A stretch of 64,000 nt of DNA, from the NCBI RefSeq assembly GCF_003285015.1, contig NZ_QMFB01000003.1, forward strand, positions 124,001 to 188,000, written 5' to 3'. Position 1 is the stretch's first letter, and every line of letters begins with the position of its first letter. Source of the stretch: Paenibacillus contaminans (GTDB lineage Bacteria > Bacillota > Bacilli > Paenibacillales > NBRC-103111). The notes below the pieces were generated by a model. It ran no database searches. It had not been told where the DNA came from and was given only the letters and a program-made list of their open reading frames with translations. Of the stretch, positions 44,941 through 54,148 are shown piece after piece. The translations under genes and the position numbers were made by a program.

Positions 44941-45711
44941 CTACCGCCAATCAAGAAGCTTTGCAGCATTCCCGAATGCGACAGCATCGACGTCTTCCTG
45001 CGCGGCATCGGTTAATTTCAGCTTACCGACAGAAGCCTCCGGGATGTAAAACGGGCTGTGCGTAGCAAACAGCACTTTCTCGAACTTTTTATTTTCCTTC
45101 AACTTCTTGACGATATCGGGATCCTCCAGACTCGAAAGATCAATCCACACGTTGTCAAGCGATTGAAGCGCTTCGGGAACCTCATGTATGTACAGATTGC
45201 TTACGACGAAACGCTGCTCCGGAAAATAGGACATGGTTTTCACCGCTTGAACAATGTCGTTATCCTTCACCAGCATCAGCGGGTGCTGACCGCGCATATC
45301 CTCCACACGCATCTGGATTGAAATAATCAGCTTATGCCTTTCGGTAAGCTTGACGAGCTTCTCGAGCTGCTTCTCGTGAACCTCATACATGTGATAATTG
45401 GGCAGCAGCTTCACCATTTTTACCCGTTCATCGGCAACTGCCATAGCCGCATTCTCTTCCCAATTCGCATAGGACAGGTCGATAATCGGTACGGGAGAGA
45501 AAAAATCGTCCTTGACGGCTGACAGCAGCTCCTTGTTTGCCCGTAACGGATCCTGTTCCAGAATGGCTTCCGTGGGCGCCACGAAAGCTTTTGCAACATG
45601 TAAGGCTTGCAGCCGAACCCTAAGTTCGGTCAGTTTCGTAAACCGCTGCTTGGTAAACGGCCAATGTCCCGTCCAAACGGACAGATCGATCAGAGAAGCA
45701 GCGTTTCTCAT
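44941..45711 (-). CDS. Amidohydrolase-2-like protein lacking the usual metal ligands
   Basis: 256 residues. Overall size and order of blocks parallel the amidohydrolase encoded just upstream, with which it overlaps by four bases (ATGA). The typical N-terminal HxH is replaced by LIDLSVWTGHWPF. The C-terminal YGSDYP-type Asp region reads LFATHSPFYIPEAS, and FGNAAKLLDW keeps the usual family ending. It may be a non-catalytic partner of the upstream enzyme or have a different chemistry. No signal peptide. Confidence 0.7.
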   Translation of the reverse strand: MRNAASLIDLSVWTGHWPFTKQRFTKLTELRVRLQALHVAKAFVAPTEAILEQDPLRANKELLSAVKDDFFSPVPIIDLSYANWEENAAMAVADERVKMVKLLPNYHMYEVHEKQLEKLVKLTERHKLIISIQMRVEDMRGQHPLMLVKDNDIVQAVKTMSYFPEQRFVVSNLYIHEVPEALQSLDNVWIDLSSLEDPDIVKKLKENKKFEKVLFATHSPFYIPEASVGKLKLTDAAQEDVDAVAFGNAAKLLDWR

Positions 45712-46484
45712 TGCTCCGTCCCCTTTCGGAAAAATCTTTGCGCGTTGCCGTAGAGCACTTTCTCGCGCGCTTCCTTACTCATCTCAACCGATTCGATACG
45801 CGCGCGTTGTGTGGAGAAAGCGCGAATCGGATAGTCGGAGCCATACAGCACGCGATCCGGCCCAAGCTCTTCCAGCGCCCGCTGCACATATCCTTCTTCC
45901 GGCTGCGAGCCCGAAGTATCTATCGATACGTTCGGATATTTTTTAATATCCATAATTCCGCGAAGTTTGCTTCCCGTAAGATGCGCCATCAAAATTCGCA
46001 AATTCGGATGCTTCCGCGCCGCTACAGCGATATGGGAAGGATTCGATTCATAAGCGTAGTGCTCAACCGTTTTATACCAGGCGTGAAACAACAGCGGCAG
46101 ATCGTGTCTCTCCAAAAAGCTGTAAATCGGCTCATATTTGTCATCATCGGCATACAGCGAAACATGAAATTTTGCTCCGACAAGAGGCCCTTTCATCATG
46201 TACCTCTCCATCAGATCAAGCGTAAAGTCATGCGGCAAAAGCGGACAAATGAATAACATAGGCAGAAAACGGCCGGGAAAGGCGGAAGCAATTTCCGAAA
46301 GCGTTTCCGCTTGAAACATCATTTCGTCCTTGCTCGGGTAAAAAGTACCCGTCCACTGCGGATCGGGCAAGAGACATGTCTGCGTAATGCCCGCCATATC
46401 CATATGGTGCAGCGTTTCTTCTACAAGCGGTCGCCACGGCTGTTTTTTAGAGAAAAACACGTGCAGGTGGCTGTCGATGATCAA
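45708..46484 (-). CDS. Amidohydrolase family 2 (metal-dependent hydrolase)
   Basis: 258 residues from a TTG at 46484; AGGAG is eight bases upstream of it, while a GTG three codons earlier is too close. Metal-site motifs are intact: HxH in LIIDSHLHVFF, His in LLFHAWYKT, His in RILMAHLTGSK and Asp in VLYGSDYPIRAFS. The protein belongs to PF04909, whose members include lactonases, hydrolases and decarboxylases such as sugar-acid lactonases. First gene of the ABC/heparinase operon. A role on an imported sugar derivative is plausible, but the substrate is unknown. Confidence 0.85.
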   Translation of the reverse strand: MIIDSHLHVFFSKKQPWRPLVEETLHHMDMAGITQTCLLPDPQWTGTFYPSKDEMMFQAETLSEIASAFPGRFLPMLFICPLLPHDFTLDLMERYMMKGPLVGAKFHVSLYADDDKYEPIYSFLERHDLPLLFHAWYKTVEHYAYESNPSHIAVAARKHPNLRILMAHLTGSKLRGIMDIKKYPNVSIDTSGSQPEEGYVQRALEELGPDRVLYGSDYPIRAFSTQRARIESVEMSKEAREKVLYGNAQRFFRKGTEQ

Positions 46485-46493
46485 GCTGCTCAC

Positions 46494-46802
46494 TCCTATC
46501 TCGGGTCAATCCCTCGTTTTTTCGAAGCGGTATTCGGGCTGCGTCTGTGAAACATAGCCTCGCGTACATACATCCCCCTGTACATTCATTTATTTTTACC
46601 TTTTACTCCATCCCCTTCCCTTTGGATCATTACTTAAGAAACAGGAAGAACGCTTCCGTGTTTTCTATAGAATATATAATAGGTTTTGGATTTAAACGCA
46701 GCGCGACAAAAATGCGTTCGCTTCGGTCAAAATTTTACTAATTATTACTTCATCGCTAGGGTTGATGAACTTGGATATTGGCAATCGCTGGTTTACGCAA
46801 TG
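46494..46802. other. Spacer upstream of the amidohydrolase/ABC operon
   Basis: No gene. AT-rich patches near 46660-46690 (minus-strand TATTATATATTCTATAG) probably contain the operon promoter, but I could not assign -35 and -10 with confidence. No copy of the CAAACAAT palindrome is seen here. Confidence 0.35.
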
Positions 46803-46851
46803 AAAAAAAGAGCGGGAAGCTAGGAAACTTATCCCCTGCTTCTCGCTCTTT
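46803..46851 (-). terminator. Intrinsic terminator of the SLH surface protein gene
   Basis: On the minus strand AAAGAGCGAGAAGCAGGGG pairs imperfectly with the inverse CCTAGCTTCCCGCTCTTT and is followed by TTTT. Confidence 0.85.
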
Positions 46852-46878
46852 GGTTTGTTGTTTTTCATTGTGATTTCT

Positions 46879-49800
46879 TTAAGGTTGAACAAACCGGACA
46901 CTTGCGTTTGTATCGGCCGGCATTCCGTTGATGCCGGTTATTTGCGATCCGGCTTTGAAACGAATTTCAGCCGATTCTCCCGGTTTGAGTATAAGACTCG
47001 GATTTAACCGAAATTGAACGGTTTGCGTATAATCTGTCGCCGCAGGCGGCACAACTTGCACATCGGAAGATGACGCCGTATAAGCGGAACCGTCAGCCAA
47101 TACGAAGTCGAGCTGAAGATTCCGTGCCAGAGCATTCGAGTCCGCAAAGAAAACCGAATCTGTCTTCATATTTAACGATAGGGACCAAATACCGGTATCC
47201 CTTTGATAAGTGACATCAGTCACCGATAAGCGAGGAGCGGGCATGCTTATGCCTGCAAACATTCTCATGTAGTTTTCTTCGATGAATTTGTTGCCCGCTG
47301 CGTTAGGGATTCGGGCAATCCCTAATTTGTATATTTTTCCTGCTTCCAGGCTGCTGCCGATCGTAATGATGGCGGTATACTTCTTTTCGTCATACGCAAC
47401 ATCTCTTACATCCAAGTTGACAGGATTATCGTTGTAATCGAAAAACGTATAGGCATCCGCACTAATTACTTCCTCCGGTTTCATCGCTTCGGAATAAAAA
47501 ACTTTGATCGAACGCTGGTCCAAAGCAATCGGAGTGGCAGTAATATTAGTATTTAGGAGGGAAACGGAGAAATTTTTATACCGGTTAGTTCCTTCCGCAT
47601 TAAGGGAAACGAACCCCAATGGCGATATAACCGAATCGGGTCCGCCATCGATATAAAGATAATAAAGCAGCTTCGATCCGTCCAACCTTGAAGCCAGCTT
47701 GAAATCGTATGTGCCCTCGGCGACCCGGGATGCGGAAACCAGTTCGATTCTTCCTTGCTGTCCGTCCGAATCGGTAGATAGGTGCGCAAACGAAGGCAGG
47801 GCGATCACCGGTTGATTAAAAAATACTCGGATTGTGTTTGCATCGAGAGCTAGGACGCTTGATACCCCGATATCGAGCAGTTGCCGATCGGACGGCTGAA
47901 AAACGATTCCCGCGGAAGAAGACGATTGCAGCACCGAGGTGTCCACCGTACCGACAAAGGATCCATTATTTGCTTTTCCTGCAGAGAAAGCGCCTTTCTC
48001 TGGCATTCTTACTTTAAGCACATATTTATTGGAAGAATCGATGCCTGCTTTTCCTCCGGCAAAATCATGCTCGCCTGCGGCGTCGGAATAACCGAAGACG
48101 CCCGGAAGAAGAGTCCCTATCCCCGTTTCGCTATCTCCGTTCCAAATCGAGCTCCAACCCCCTCCGAAACCGACAGGACGATCAAACAGGACCATGAGCG
48201 TTTGATTATCCAAAGTGACAATGCTATTCAGCATAGGTCTCGAATCCATAGGGTCGCTAAAACTTGTAAAAGTAGCTCTAACGCCGTCAAATGACATCAT
48301 GAGCCCCTGATCGGTTTCAAGATCTGAAACTTGAAGCATATAAATAAATCCTAATGTTAATGGAGGGAGCGTCAGCACGACCTGATTCGGATCTTCTCCC
48401 CTTCTCGCCTCCAAAGGCCTGCCAATCTCTGTAATCGTATAATGGCTCAAATCTGTCGCACTTGCCCCGACAGGCTGGTCAAATGTAACTGTAAGCTCAT
48501 TCAGTCTATGGACGAATGCCGTTACGCTTGTAATCGGCTCACCCTCCGGCACTCCTTGAACGTCTGATTTGTTCCGATCGTTCACGGAATATATCGTATA
48601 GCCCGCCTTGTTTTTAACGTCGTTCACTTCGATTAGATACGATGCAAGCTCTTCTAATGGCGGGACCGTAAGGCTGACTATTTTCCCTTTAAAGGCAATA
48701 TCAGCAATCGGAACGGATTGTTCCGTTTGTTTTTTGATCAAACGAAAAGAGCTTTTTTGAACGGTGGAAAGATCGATCGAATCATTAAAAAGAAGTTCAA
48801 TATTCGTATTCGTTATAACCCTCGCTCTTTCAAGCAAGAAGGGATATACTCCGTTATGGCCGCCGAACAACTTTTCGCTGACAAACAACTGCTTACCGGA
48901 ATCCGCAAATTCCATCCTTATATTATATAAGGCTCCGGACATAAAGCCCTCTTCGATAGTAAAAATAGCGCTGCGCAGCCTGGTCGATTCGTTAATTGAG
49001 AAATTGCCAAGATCGTCATCCTCATTAAGCAGATGGCCCTGATCAACATTCATTTCAATCGTCGGACTATATTGATTGACTTGAACAGCCATCCTGCTGA
49101 AAGCTCCTGCGGGCGGGACCGCGTCAAATATGACCAAAACTCGATGGTCATCCAGACTAAGAGCTGATTCGATAGATATTTTTTCAATAAAAGTGACCGT
49201 AAATGCTTCCGTCCCCGTTCCGCCGCGCCCATCGGAGTACGATATCGAGATTTCTGAGCTGCCGACTTCTCCGTTCCCGCGCAGGATCAGTTCATCTCTG
49301 TTCAGCGATGCGCTCACCACATTCGGATTCGAAGACCGGACGCTGCCGAACGAGATCGGATCCCCATCCGGATCGCGGAAATGATTCGTTAGCTTTAATG
49401 TCCAAGTTGTCTCATAGCCGTTGCCTTTAATGAAAAAGGCATCCGACAGCGAACCTGTCGGCGCATGATTTGTCGTGCCGTTTCCGCCGTTATTATTGCC
49501 TCCGTTGTTACCTCCGTTATTGCCGCCGCTGTTGTTTCCTCCCGTATTTCCTCCGTTATTCGTTCCTCCGCCCGGCGGAATAACCGCTCCTCCGGGAACC
49601 GCTCCCGTCTGCTGCGGCAGTGTCGCTCCCGTGCCTTCGCTCTTCCCAGGCTTCGTCTCAAATGTGGAGCCTTTGGCGCCTTCGTTCATGACGGCTTTTT
49701 CAATACGGCCTTGGCCTTTTACATTTACGGCTTCGTCGAGCTGCAGCTCCGCAATACCTGTGCTTTGGCCGGTCAAAACAGTCGTTTGCCCGGCTCCAGC

Positions 49801-50928
49801 TTCTACGCTCAATATGCCGGCACTGCCGTTCGTTATATCTAACTGAATGCCGGGAGCTCCGATCCGAACCTCGCGAAAGCTTCCTATAAGCGAAACATTG
49901 GAGCCGGCAGGCATTCCTTCCGGCAAATATACCGCTCCGAAGCCGTTTCCTGCACCGGTATCGCCGGATTGTTCGAGAATTGCAGCGGATAGCAGCCTAA
50001 TGGTGGAGACTTTCGTCCCGCCCTCGGACACAATCCGCACCTGCCCGTCAGGTCTGTCCACAATGATATTTCCCAATACGGCATTTTGCAGATGAACGCT
50101 TCGCTCTCCTCCGCCAAATACATGCACGTCACCTTTAACAGTTACATTATTCAAGGTAACGTCCCCGTCCCCCACCTTTTTGGAAATGGTCAGATCGCCT
50201 AGTATCGTCATGTTCTCCAGAGTAACGGAAGCCGCATCGATCGTGACGTTATGATCGAGTGTCTGATTGGGATTGTCGTAGCCGTATGTCCCGCTCTTAT
50301 TGTAAGTGTAGCCCCAAGCCTCAAGCGCCTTGTTCAGCGCAACTATGGACTCCGCTCTTGTAACGGGACGCTCGCCCTGAAAGGTTTGATCCGGGTATCC
50401 GTTCATGATGCCGAGCGCGCCGACATTTGCGACCCCAGCTACGGCCCATGACGGCAGCAGATCGCGATCCAAGTAGTCCGGCTCAGCAATGTTTCCTCGC
50501 GTTGGCAATAATCTTGATAGGATAACAGCCGCTTCCTGACGGCTGATCGATTGATTCGGTTTCGCCGTCCCATCCTCGTAGCCGCTTAAATAACCGGCCG
50601 CCGCGGCCCTGGCCAACGGTTCGTGGAACCAATCCTCTTTCGCAACATCCCGATAGGCTGGATCGGCAGCCGTTCGAAAGCCGAACGTACGGTTCACAAG
50701 TGCGGCAAACTCCACTCGGGTAATCGGCGCCTCCGGACGATAGCTTCCGTCTTCGTATCCCTTCACATACCCTTTTTCGGCCCAATTCGTAAACGTTGAT
50801 TCCGACCAGTGGCCGGTTAAATCATTGGTTACCGATTGGTGCTGTTCCGCAGCAGCCGAAAATGACCCGAAAGAAATTTGGGCCAGCAAAACCGATGCAA
50901 GTATTTTTGATACAAGTCTCTTTTTCAT
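46879..50928 (-). CDS. Large S-layer-homology surface protein
   Basis: 1349 residues. A signal peptide (cut near SAAAEQ) is followed by three SLH repeats at about 36-205 (GHWSESTFTNWAEKGYVKGY, YEDGTAKPNQSISRQEAAVI, GYPDQTFQGERPVTRAESIV). These bind pyruvylated wall polysaccharide. A beta-helix-like region at about 215-430 (VTIDAASVTLENMTILGDL) leads to an Asn/Gly-rich linker at about 450-490. The C-terminal 850 residues are Ig/cadherin-like repeats with Ca-type HFRDPDGDPISFG and repeated 'L...TLxVxFDxPV' strands. GGAGG is 14 bases before the ATG. It is likely a structural or adhesive envelope protein rather than an enzyme. Monocistronic. Confidence 0.9.
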   Translation of the reverse strand: MKKRLVSKILASVLLAQISFGSFSAAAEQHQSVTNDLTGHWSESTFTNWAEKGYVKGYEDGSYRPEAPITRVEFAALVNRTFGFRTAADPAYRDVAKEDWFHEPLARAAAAGYLSGYEDGTAKPNQSISRQEAAVILSRLLPTRGNIAEPDYLDRDLLPSWAVAGVANVGALGIMNGYPDQTFQGERPVTRAESIVALNKALEAWGYTYNKSGTYGYDNPNQTLDHNVTIDAASVTLENMTILGDLTISKKVGDGDVTLNNVTVKGDVHVFGGGERSVHLQNAVLGNIIVDRPDGQVRIVSEGGTKVSTIRLLSAAILEQSGDTGAGNGFGAVYLPEGMPAGSNVSLIGSFREVRIGAPGIQLDITNGSAGILSVEAGAGQTTVLTGQSTGIAELQLDEAVNVKGQGRIEKAVMNEGAKGSTFETKPGKSEGTGATLPQQTGAVPGGAVIPPGGGTNNGGNTGGNNSGGNNGGNNGGNNNGGNGTTNHAPTGSLSDAFFIKGNGYETTWTLKLTNHFRDPDGDPISFGSVRSSNPNVVSASLNRDELILRGNGEVGSSEISISYSDGRGGTGTEAFTVTFIEKISIESALSLDDHRVLVIFDAVPPAGAFSRMAVQVNQYSPTIEMNVDQGHLLNEDDDLGNFSINESTRLRSAIFTIEEGFMSGALYNIRMEFADSGKQLFVSEKLFGGHNGVYPFLLERARVITNTNIELLFNDSIDLSTVQKSSFRLIKKQTEQSVPIADIAFKGKIVSLTVPPLEELASYLIEVNDVKNKAGYTIYSVNDRNKSDVQGVPEGEPITSVTAFVHRLNELTVTFDQPVGASATDLSHYTITEIGRPLEARRGEDPNQVVLTLPPLTLGFIYMLQVSDLETDQGLMMSFDGVRATFTSFSDPMDSRPMLNSIVTLDNQTLMVLFDRPVGFGGGWSSIWNGDSETGIGTLLPGVFGYSDAAGEHDFAGGKAGIDSSNKYVLKVRMPEKGAFSAGKANNGSFVGTVDTSVLQSSSSAGIVFQPSDRQLLDIGVSSVLALDANTIRVFFNQPVIALPSFAHLSTDSDGQQGRIELVSASRVAEGTYDFKLASRLDGSKLLYYLYIDGGPDSVISPLGFVSLNAEGTNRYKNFSVSLLNTNITATPIALDQRSIKVFYSEAMKPEEVISADAYTFFDYNDNPVNLDVRDVAYDEKKYTAIITIGSSLEAGKIYKLGIARIPNAAGNKFIEENYMRMFAGISMPAPRLSVTDVTYQRDTGIWSLSLNMKTDSVFFADSNALARNLQLDFVLADGSAYTASSSDVQVVPPAATDYTQTVQFRLNPSLILKPGESAEIRFKAGSQITGINGMPADTNASVRFVQP

Positions 50929-51090
50929 CGAGTAAAGGGAATCCTCCTTTTATACGGACCTATTACTAGGTTTCCATAACAGGAAGTATTCGGTATATTT
51001 TTAGTTAATCCTGCTAATTAACAGTCATGCAATACGAATTTCTTCGCTTTATTAGCCCCTATCTATCCAATAATATCCATGAAGATCCCT

Positions 51091-51555
51091 TCACGCAGGC
51101 AGCCAGCCTGTCAAAAGCGCTCCTCCCTCCAGATGGTTGCTTACGGCAAGTTCGCCGCCATGTTTCCTTATGATCCGCTGCGAAATGGTCAAACCGAGCC
51201 CTGTTCCCCCGGTAGAACGGTTTCTGGAGTCTTCCCCGCGGTATAACGGCTCGAACACTCGCTGTAGCTCTTCAGGGGAGAAGCCCTGCCCCGTGTCGCG
51301 AATCGCAAAGTGGATGCGACCGTTGACGCGGTAACAATGAACCGAGATTTCGCCGCCCTCCGGCGTATGCCTGACGGCGTTATCGAGCAAATTGTTGAAG
51401 GCGCGCTCCAATAAGTCGGCATCGCCGCTGATGAAGCATTCACCTGCCAGTCGATCGGTTATGGAAATTCGTTTCCGGAGGATCTGCGGATTCACGCTAT
51501 CTATCGACTTCCGAAGCATAGTCGCGATATCTAATCCGAAAATCCGTTCGCATGC
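51091..51555 (-). pseudogene. Histidine kinase remnant (HATPase domain only)
   Basis: The frame holds a complete kinase ATP-binding domain. The N box is NNLLDNAVRHT, G1 DTGQGF, F box FEPLYRGEDS and G2 GGTGLGLTIS. The sensor, membrane and HisKA parts are missing. Upstream, the frame continues as ERIFGLDIATMLRKSID and then runs into the PhyH remnant within about 15 bases. A deletion has probably fused the 3' half of a kinase gene to a truncated dioxygenase gene. No response regulator is adjacent. Confidence 0.75.
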
Positions 51556-51905
51556 GTTCCCGGAATTACCCTCATGCAGCCGTTCTCCTTGTTACTGCGG
51601 TCTAAGGCAAGCCAAACCGTAACAATGTTATCGAATTTATCGAGCCGTCCGTTCCAATATGCGGAATCCTCGTGCCAAGGAGTAGCCCGTCCTTTGTAGG
51701 CGTCTTTACAAATGAAGTGGCTGGACCAGAGACCGATATTCGGGCCGATGATCGGTTCAACCAGATCGAGCACTTCGTCGCTCAGCAAAAATTCGAGTAA
51801 CCGTGGGTCGCGTCGATTTGCAGGTCCTTCGGGAAAGCCGGAATTTGATCGAGAAGGCTAACGAAACGATATTGCTTACTTGGGTCGAAATACTGCTTTA
51901 ACGAA
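51531..51905 (-). pseudogene. Phytanoyl-CoA dioxygenase (PhyH) family remnant
   Basis: The middle part of a PhyH Fe(II)/2-oxoglutarate oxygenase is readable: LEFLLSDEVLDLVEPIIGP, the iron-binding HxD in ATPWHEDSAYW and GCMRVIPGTHANGF. It then stops abruptly at FSD where the kinase remnant begins, so the distal His/Arg part is lost. Upstream in another frame LKQYFDPSKQYRFVSLLDQ, then PAFPKDLQIDATHG, reads like the N-terminal part, so a frameshift near 51800 breaks it as well. Confidence 0.75.
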
Positions 51906-51948
51906 AAGGGCTGCCCTTAGTCACTCTCGCGACTTTTGGAACAGCCTC
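51903..51948 (-). terminator. Intrinsic terminator of the TPR protein gene
   Basis: On the minus strand AGGCTGTTCC, then AAAGTC, pair with GACT and GGGCAGCC and are followed by CTTTT. It begins 10 bases after the TPR gene stop. Confidence 0.7.
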
Positions 51949-51957
51949 ATCAATTGA

Positions 51958-52797
51958 CTAGCGCTCGCAGGGTGCATGTCCATCCTCTACTTGACCTAAC
52001 TCGCTAGCCAGTAACTCTATATCTTCTCTGGTCAAAGGCGTAATGAGCGCAAGTTCTTTCTCCAGCGCCTTTTCAATCTGCTCCCTCGCCTCTTGCTTTC
52101 GGCCGAGTTTTTGAAGCGTTCGCGCATAATAATAATAGGACTCCGCATGCTTCGGCGCTTTTGCCATCAGCTTCGTGTACATCTCATCCGCCTCGTCCAG
52201 CCGACCGAGCAAATAATAGTTTTGCGCCAAATTATCCATGATGGTCAGATCGTTGTCATTAAATGCATAGGCTTCGAGGTTGTACGCAAGAGCTTCTTCC
52301 AATTCGCCGTGCAAAATTTGGAAATAACCAAAATTCCCATAAACCAACGTGCTCTTAACCTCCTGCGCTACTTTCTCTAGGCTGGAGTATGCCTCATCAC
52401 GTTTGTTCTGTAACCAGTACACAGTCGCTAAATTAATCTTTGCCTGCATGATCATATCTCTGGCTTTCGATTTGTGAAGGACCTCGTCGAACATGTTCTC
52501 GGCCTTACTAAGGTCCCCTATTTTCAACAACAAATAGCCATAACCTATCTGATGATTCGGCTGAATGGATTTCGTCCGATAGGCTTTTTCCATCAAATGT
52601 AGGGCTTTATCGCGATCCCCTCTCATATAGGCCAGATTCCCCCTTTGCGCATACAGGGCAGAACGATTGGTATAAACAAAGTAGCCTACTATCAACACCA
52701 TCATGGCTACCCCTAACATCCGGTTATAAGTAAACGAAATCACAATAACCGCTAGCACAACGACGATTTTGAGCACACTTTTTAAAATTGGCGGCAT
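51958..52797 (-). CDS. Membrane-anchored tetratricopeptide repeat protein
   Basis: 279 residues from the ATG at 52797 (GGGAGAG eight bases upstream). One or two N-terminal hydrophobic helices (ILKSVLKIVVVLAVIVIS, VAMMVLIVGYFVYTN-like) are followed by at least five TPR units at about 50-255. Examples are GNLAYMRGDRDKALHLMEKA, GYLLLKIGDLSKAENMFDEVL and NYYLLGRLDEADEMYTKLM. It is probably a membrane-attached scaffold facing the cytoplasm. No specific partner can be named. Confidence 0.88.
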   Translation of the reverse strand: MPPILKSVLKIVVVLAVIVISFTYNRMLGVAMMVLIVGYFVYTNRSALYAQRGNLAYMRGDRDKALHLMEKAYRTKSIQPNHQIGYGYLLLKIGDLSKAENMFDEVLHKSKARDMIMQAKINLATVYWLQNKRDEAYSSLEKVAQEVKSTLVYGNFGYFQILHGELEEALAYNLEAYAFNDNDLTIMDNLAQNYYLLGRLDEADEMYTKLMAKAPKHAESYYYYARTLQKLGRKQEAREQIEKALEKELALITPLTREDIELLASELGQVEDGHAPCER

Positions 52798-52877
52798 GAA
52801 TACAACTCTCCCTTTCAACACTATTAAGCTAAAATCATCGTATCAAATTCCTGTCGGCCATACTTGAAGCCGTTGTT

Positions 52878-53531
52878 TTATAACGTCATTGCATGTCCCT
52901 GCCGTGCCAAATACGCTTCCTTTTCCTTATAGTCCGGCATTATGCTGCCTACCCGCCGCCAAAATGATCGATCATGATTCATATGCAGAAGATGACAGAG
53001 TTCATGGATGATGACATAATCAATGACCTCAACGGGCGCCATCGCTAAGCGATAATTAAACGTTATTTTTTTATTCGAGTTGCAGCTCCCCCACCTGTTG
53101 ACGGACTCGTCGATTTCCACGGTTTTGGGTTTTACTTTGAGCTCGGTTTGATAGATTTTTATGCGTTCTCCGATCACCTTCTTGCAGCTTGAGAAATAGA
53201 ACTTTTTTAGATTGATTTTCAGCTGCTCTTCCGTTAACCCGTTCGTCTCGATGAGCTCATGTAAATGATAATATCTCCCTAGATGCAGGAATTTTCCGTT
53301 GTCGTGATACTCTCTTGTCTTAGGGGTTTCTCGAGCTTTGGCGATGGCATGCAATTTCTCTAAAATTACGGCCCCGTGCCGGGTCACAGCGCTTTTAATG
53401 ATATCCTCACTTGTATCGTTAGGAGCTTTGACGGTTATGAAACCCGCTGAATCCATATGAATCGACAGCTTTTGCCTTCTTCCGTATTGAACGTCAAATT
53501 CAATTATTTGGTGATCGAATGCGATTTTCAT
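52878..53531 (-). CDS. YgjP/DUF45 family metalloprotease-like protein
   Basis: 217 residues from the ATG at 53531. It begins MKIAFDHQIIEFDVQYGRR, typical for the family, and carries the zinc site HELCHLLHMNHDRSFW (HExxH-like HELCH with a downstream His) plus VNRWGSCNSNKKITFNYRL. Related domains occur in SprT/wss1-like proteases and with type I restriction systems, but no such system is nearby. The ribosome-binding site is poor, and an ATG three codons upstream is equally possible. The same frame is open for another 110 codons without family similarity. Confidence 0.8.
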   Translation of the reverse strand: MKIAFDHQIIEFDVQYGRRQKLSIHMDSAGFITVKAPNDTSEDIIKSAVTRHGAVILEKLHAIAKARETPKTREYHDNGKFLHLGRYYHLHELIETNGLTEEQLKINLKKFYFSSCKKVIGERIKIYQTELKVKPKTVEIDESVNRWGSCNSNKKITFNYRLAMAPVEVIDYVIIHELCHLLHMNHDRSFWRRVGSIMPDYKEKEAYLARQGHAMTL

Positions 53532-53540
53532 AGTTATCAT

Positions 53541-54148
53541 CGTTTCATGGTTATTTTTAATAGAAAAAGGGAATGAGTCAGGAACAAGGGTCGTCTCCGT
53601 AAATTCCCGCTCTCCCCATTGTATCATATCTTCGAAACAAAGATTTCCTCCTAGAAGCCCCCCCAGAAAGGCGTCATTCTGTTCATCCCCCAAGGTATCG
53701 TTCATTCGGATTCCAACTTCTCCAATAGTACATCTCAGATGACAATCGGTGAAATTTCTGAAGCCCGGTGCCAAAATGAAGACAAGGTAATGATGGATAC
53801 CAGCAACATGCCTGCATTCGAACTGAAATACCATAAACGTTCCCCAAATGACTCCGACTTCCTTCAGATTCCGCCTCACGTCGGACCCCCTTGCCCTTGG
53901 CTAACGGTAGGCGCACCAGCCCCTCATTCGGGACTTCACTCTAAAGATGACGCCCATGCTGGACGTCACAAAGCCCCCCAAAAAAAACTATGCTTCGGGG
54001 GGCTGCCGGTGCTTCTGGATTTATTGGTGACTATATCCATAAACACATTTCTAAAAACGTCTCGAATACCGGATCGGTTTAGTTGATCCAGTCACTTTCT
54101 GCATTTGGTGTAATACGCTGCCATGGTATGTCACCAATTCCTTTAATT
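53541..54148. other. 608-base spacer between the YgjP-like gene and sigK
   Basis: No gene accepted. At 53973-54005 AGCCCCCC and GGGGGGCT form an 8-bp GC stem whose 17-base loop contains eight A, downstream of sigK. GATGACGCCC...GGACGTCAC just beside it is a second inverted repeat. They may act together as a transcription end, but a T tract after the stem is missing on both strands. Confidence 0.4.

Noticed and set aside
46692-46901. 69-codon minus-strand frame after the SLH gene
   Set aside because: It crosses the SLH gene terminator and has no start signal.
51903-51948. GGCTGT...CAAAAGTC sequence resembling an insertion-sequence end
   Set aside because: The two halves pair into a hairpin followed by T residues directly after the TPR gene, so a terminator explains it.
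53532-53916. Upstream extension of the YgjP-like gene and overlapping frames
   Set aside because: The family N-terminus begins at MKIAFDHQ; the upstream residues show no similarity and contain promoter-like AT-rich sequence.
53973-54005. Ordinary intrinsic terminator after sigK
   Set aside because: The GC stem is good, but there is no T tract after it on either strand and the A run is inside the loop, so only a hairpin is reported.
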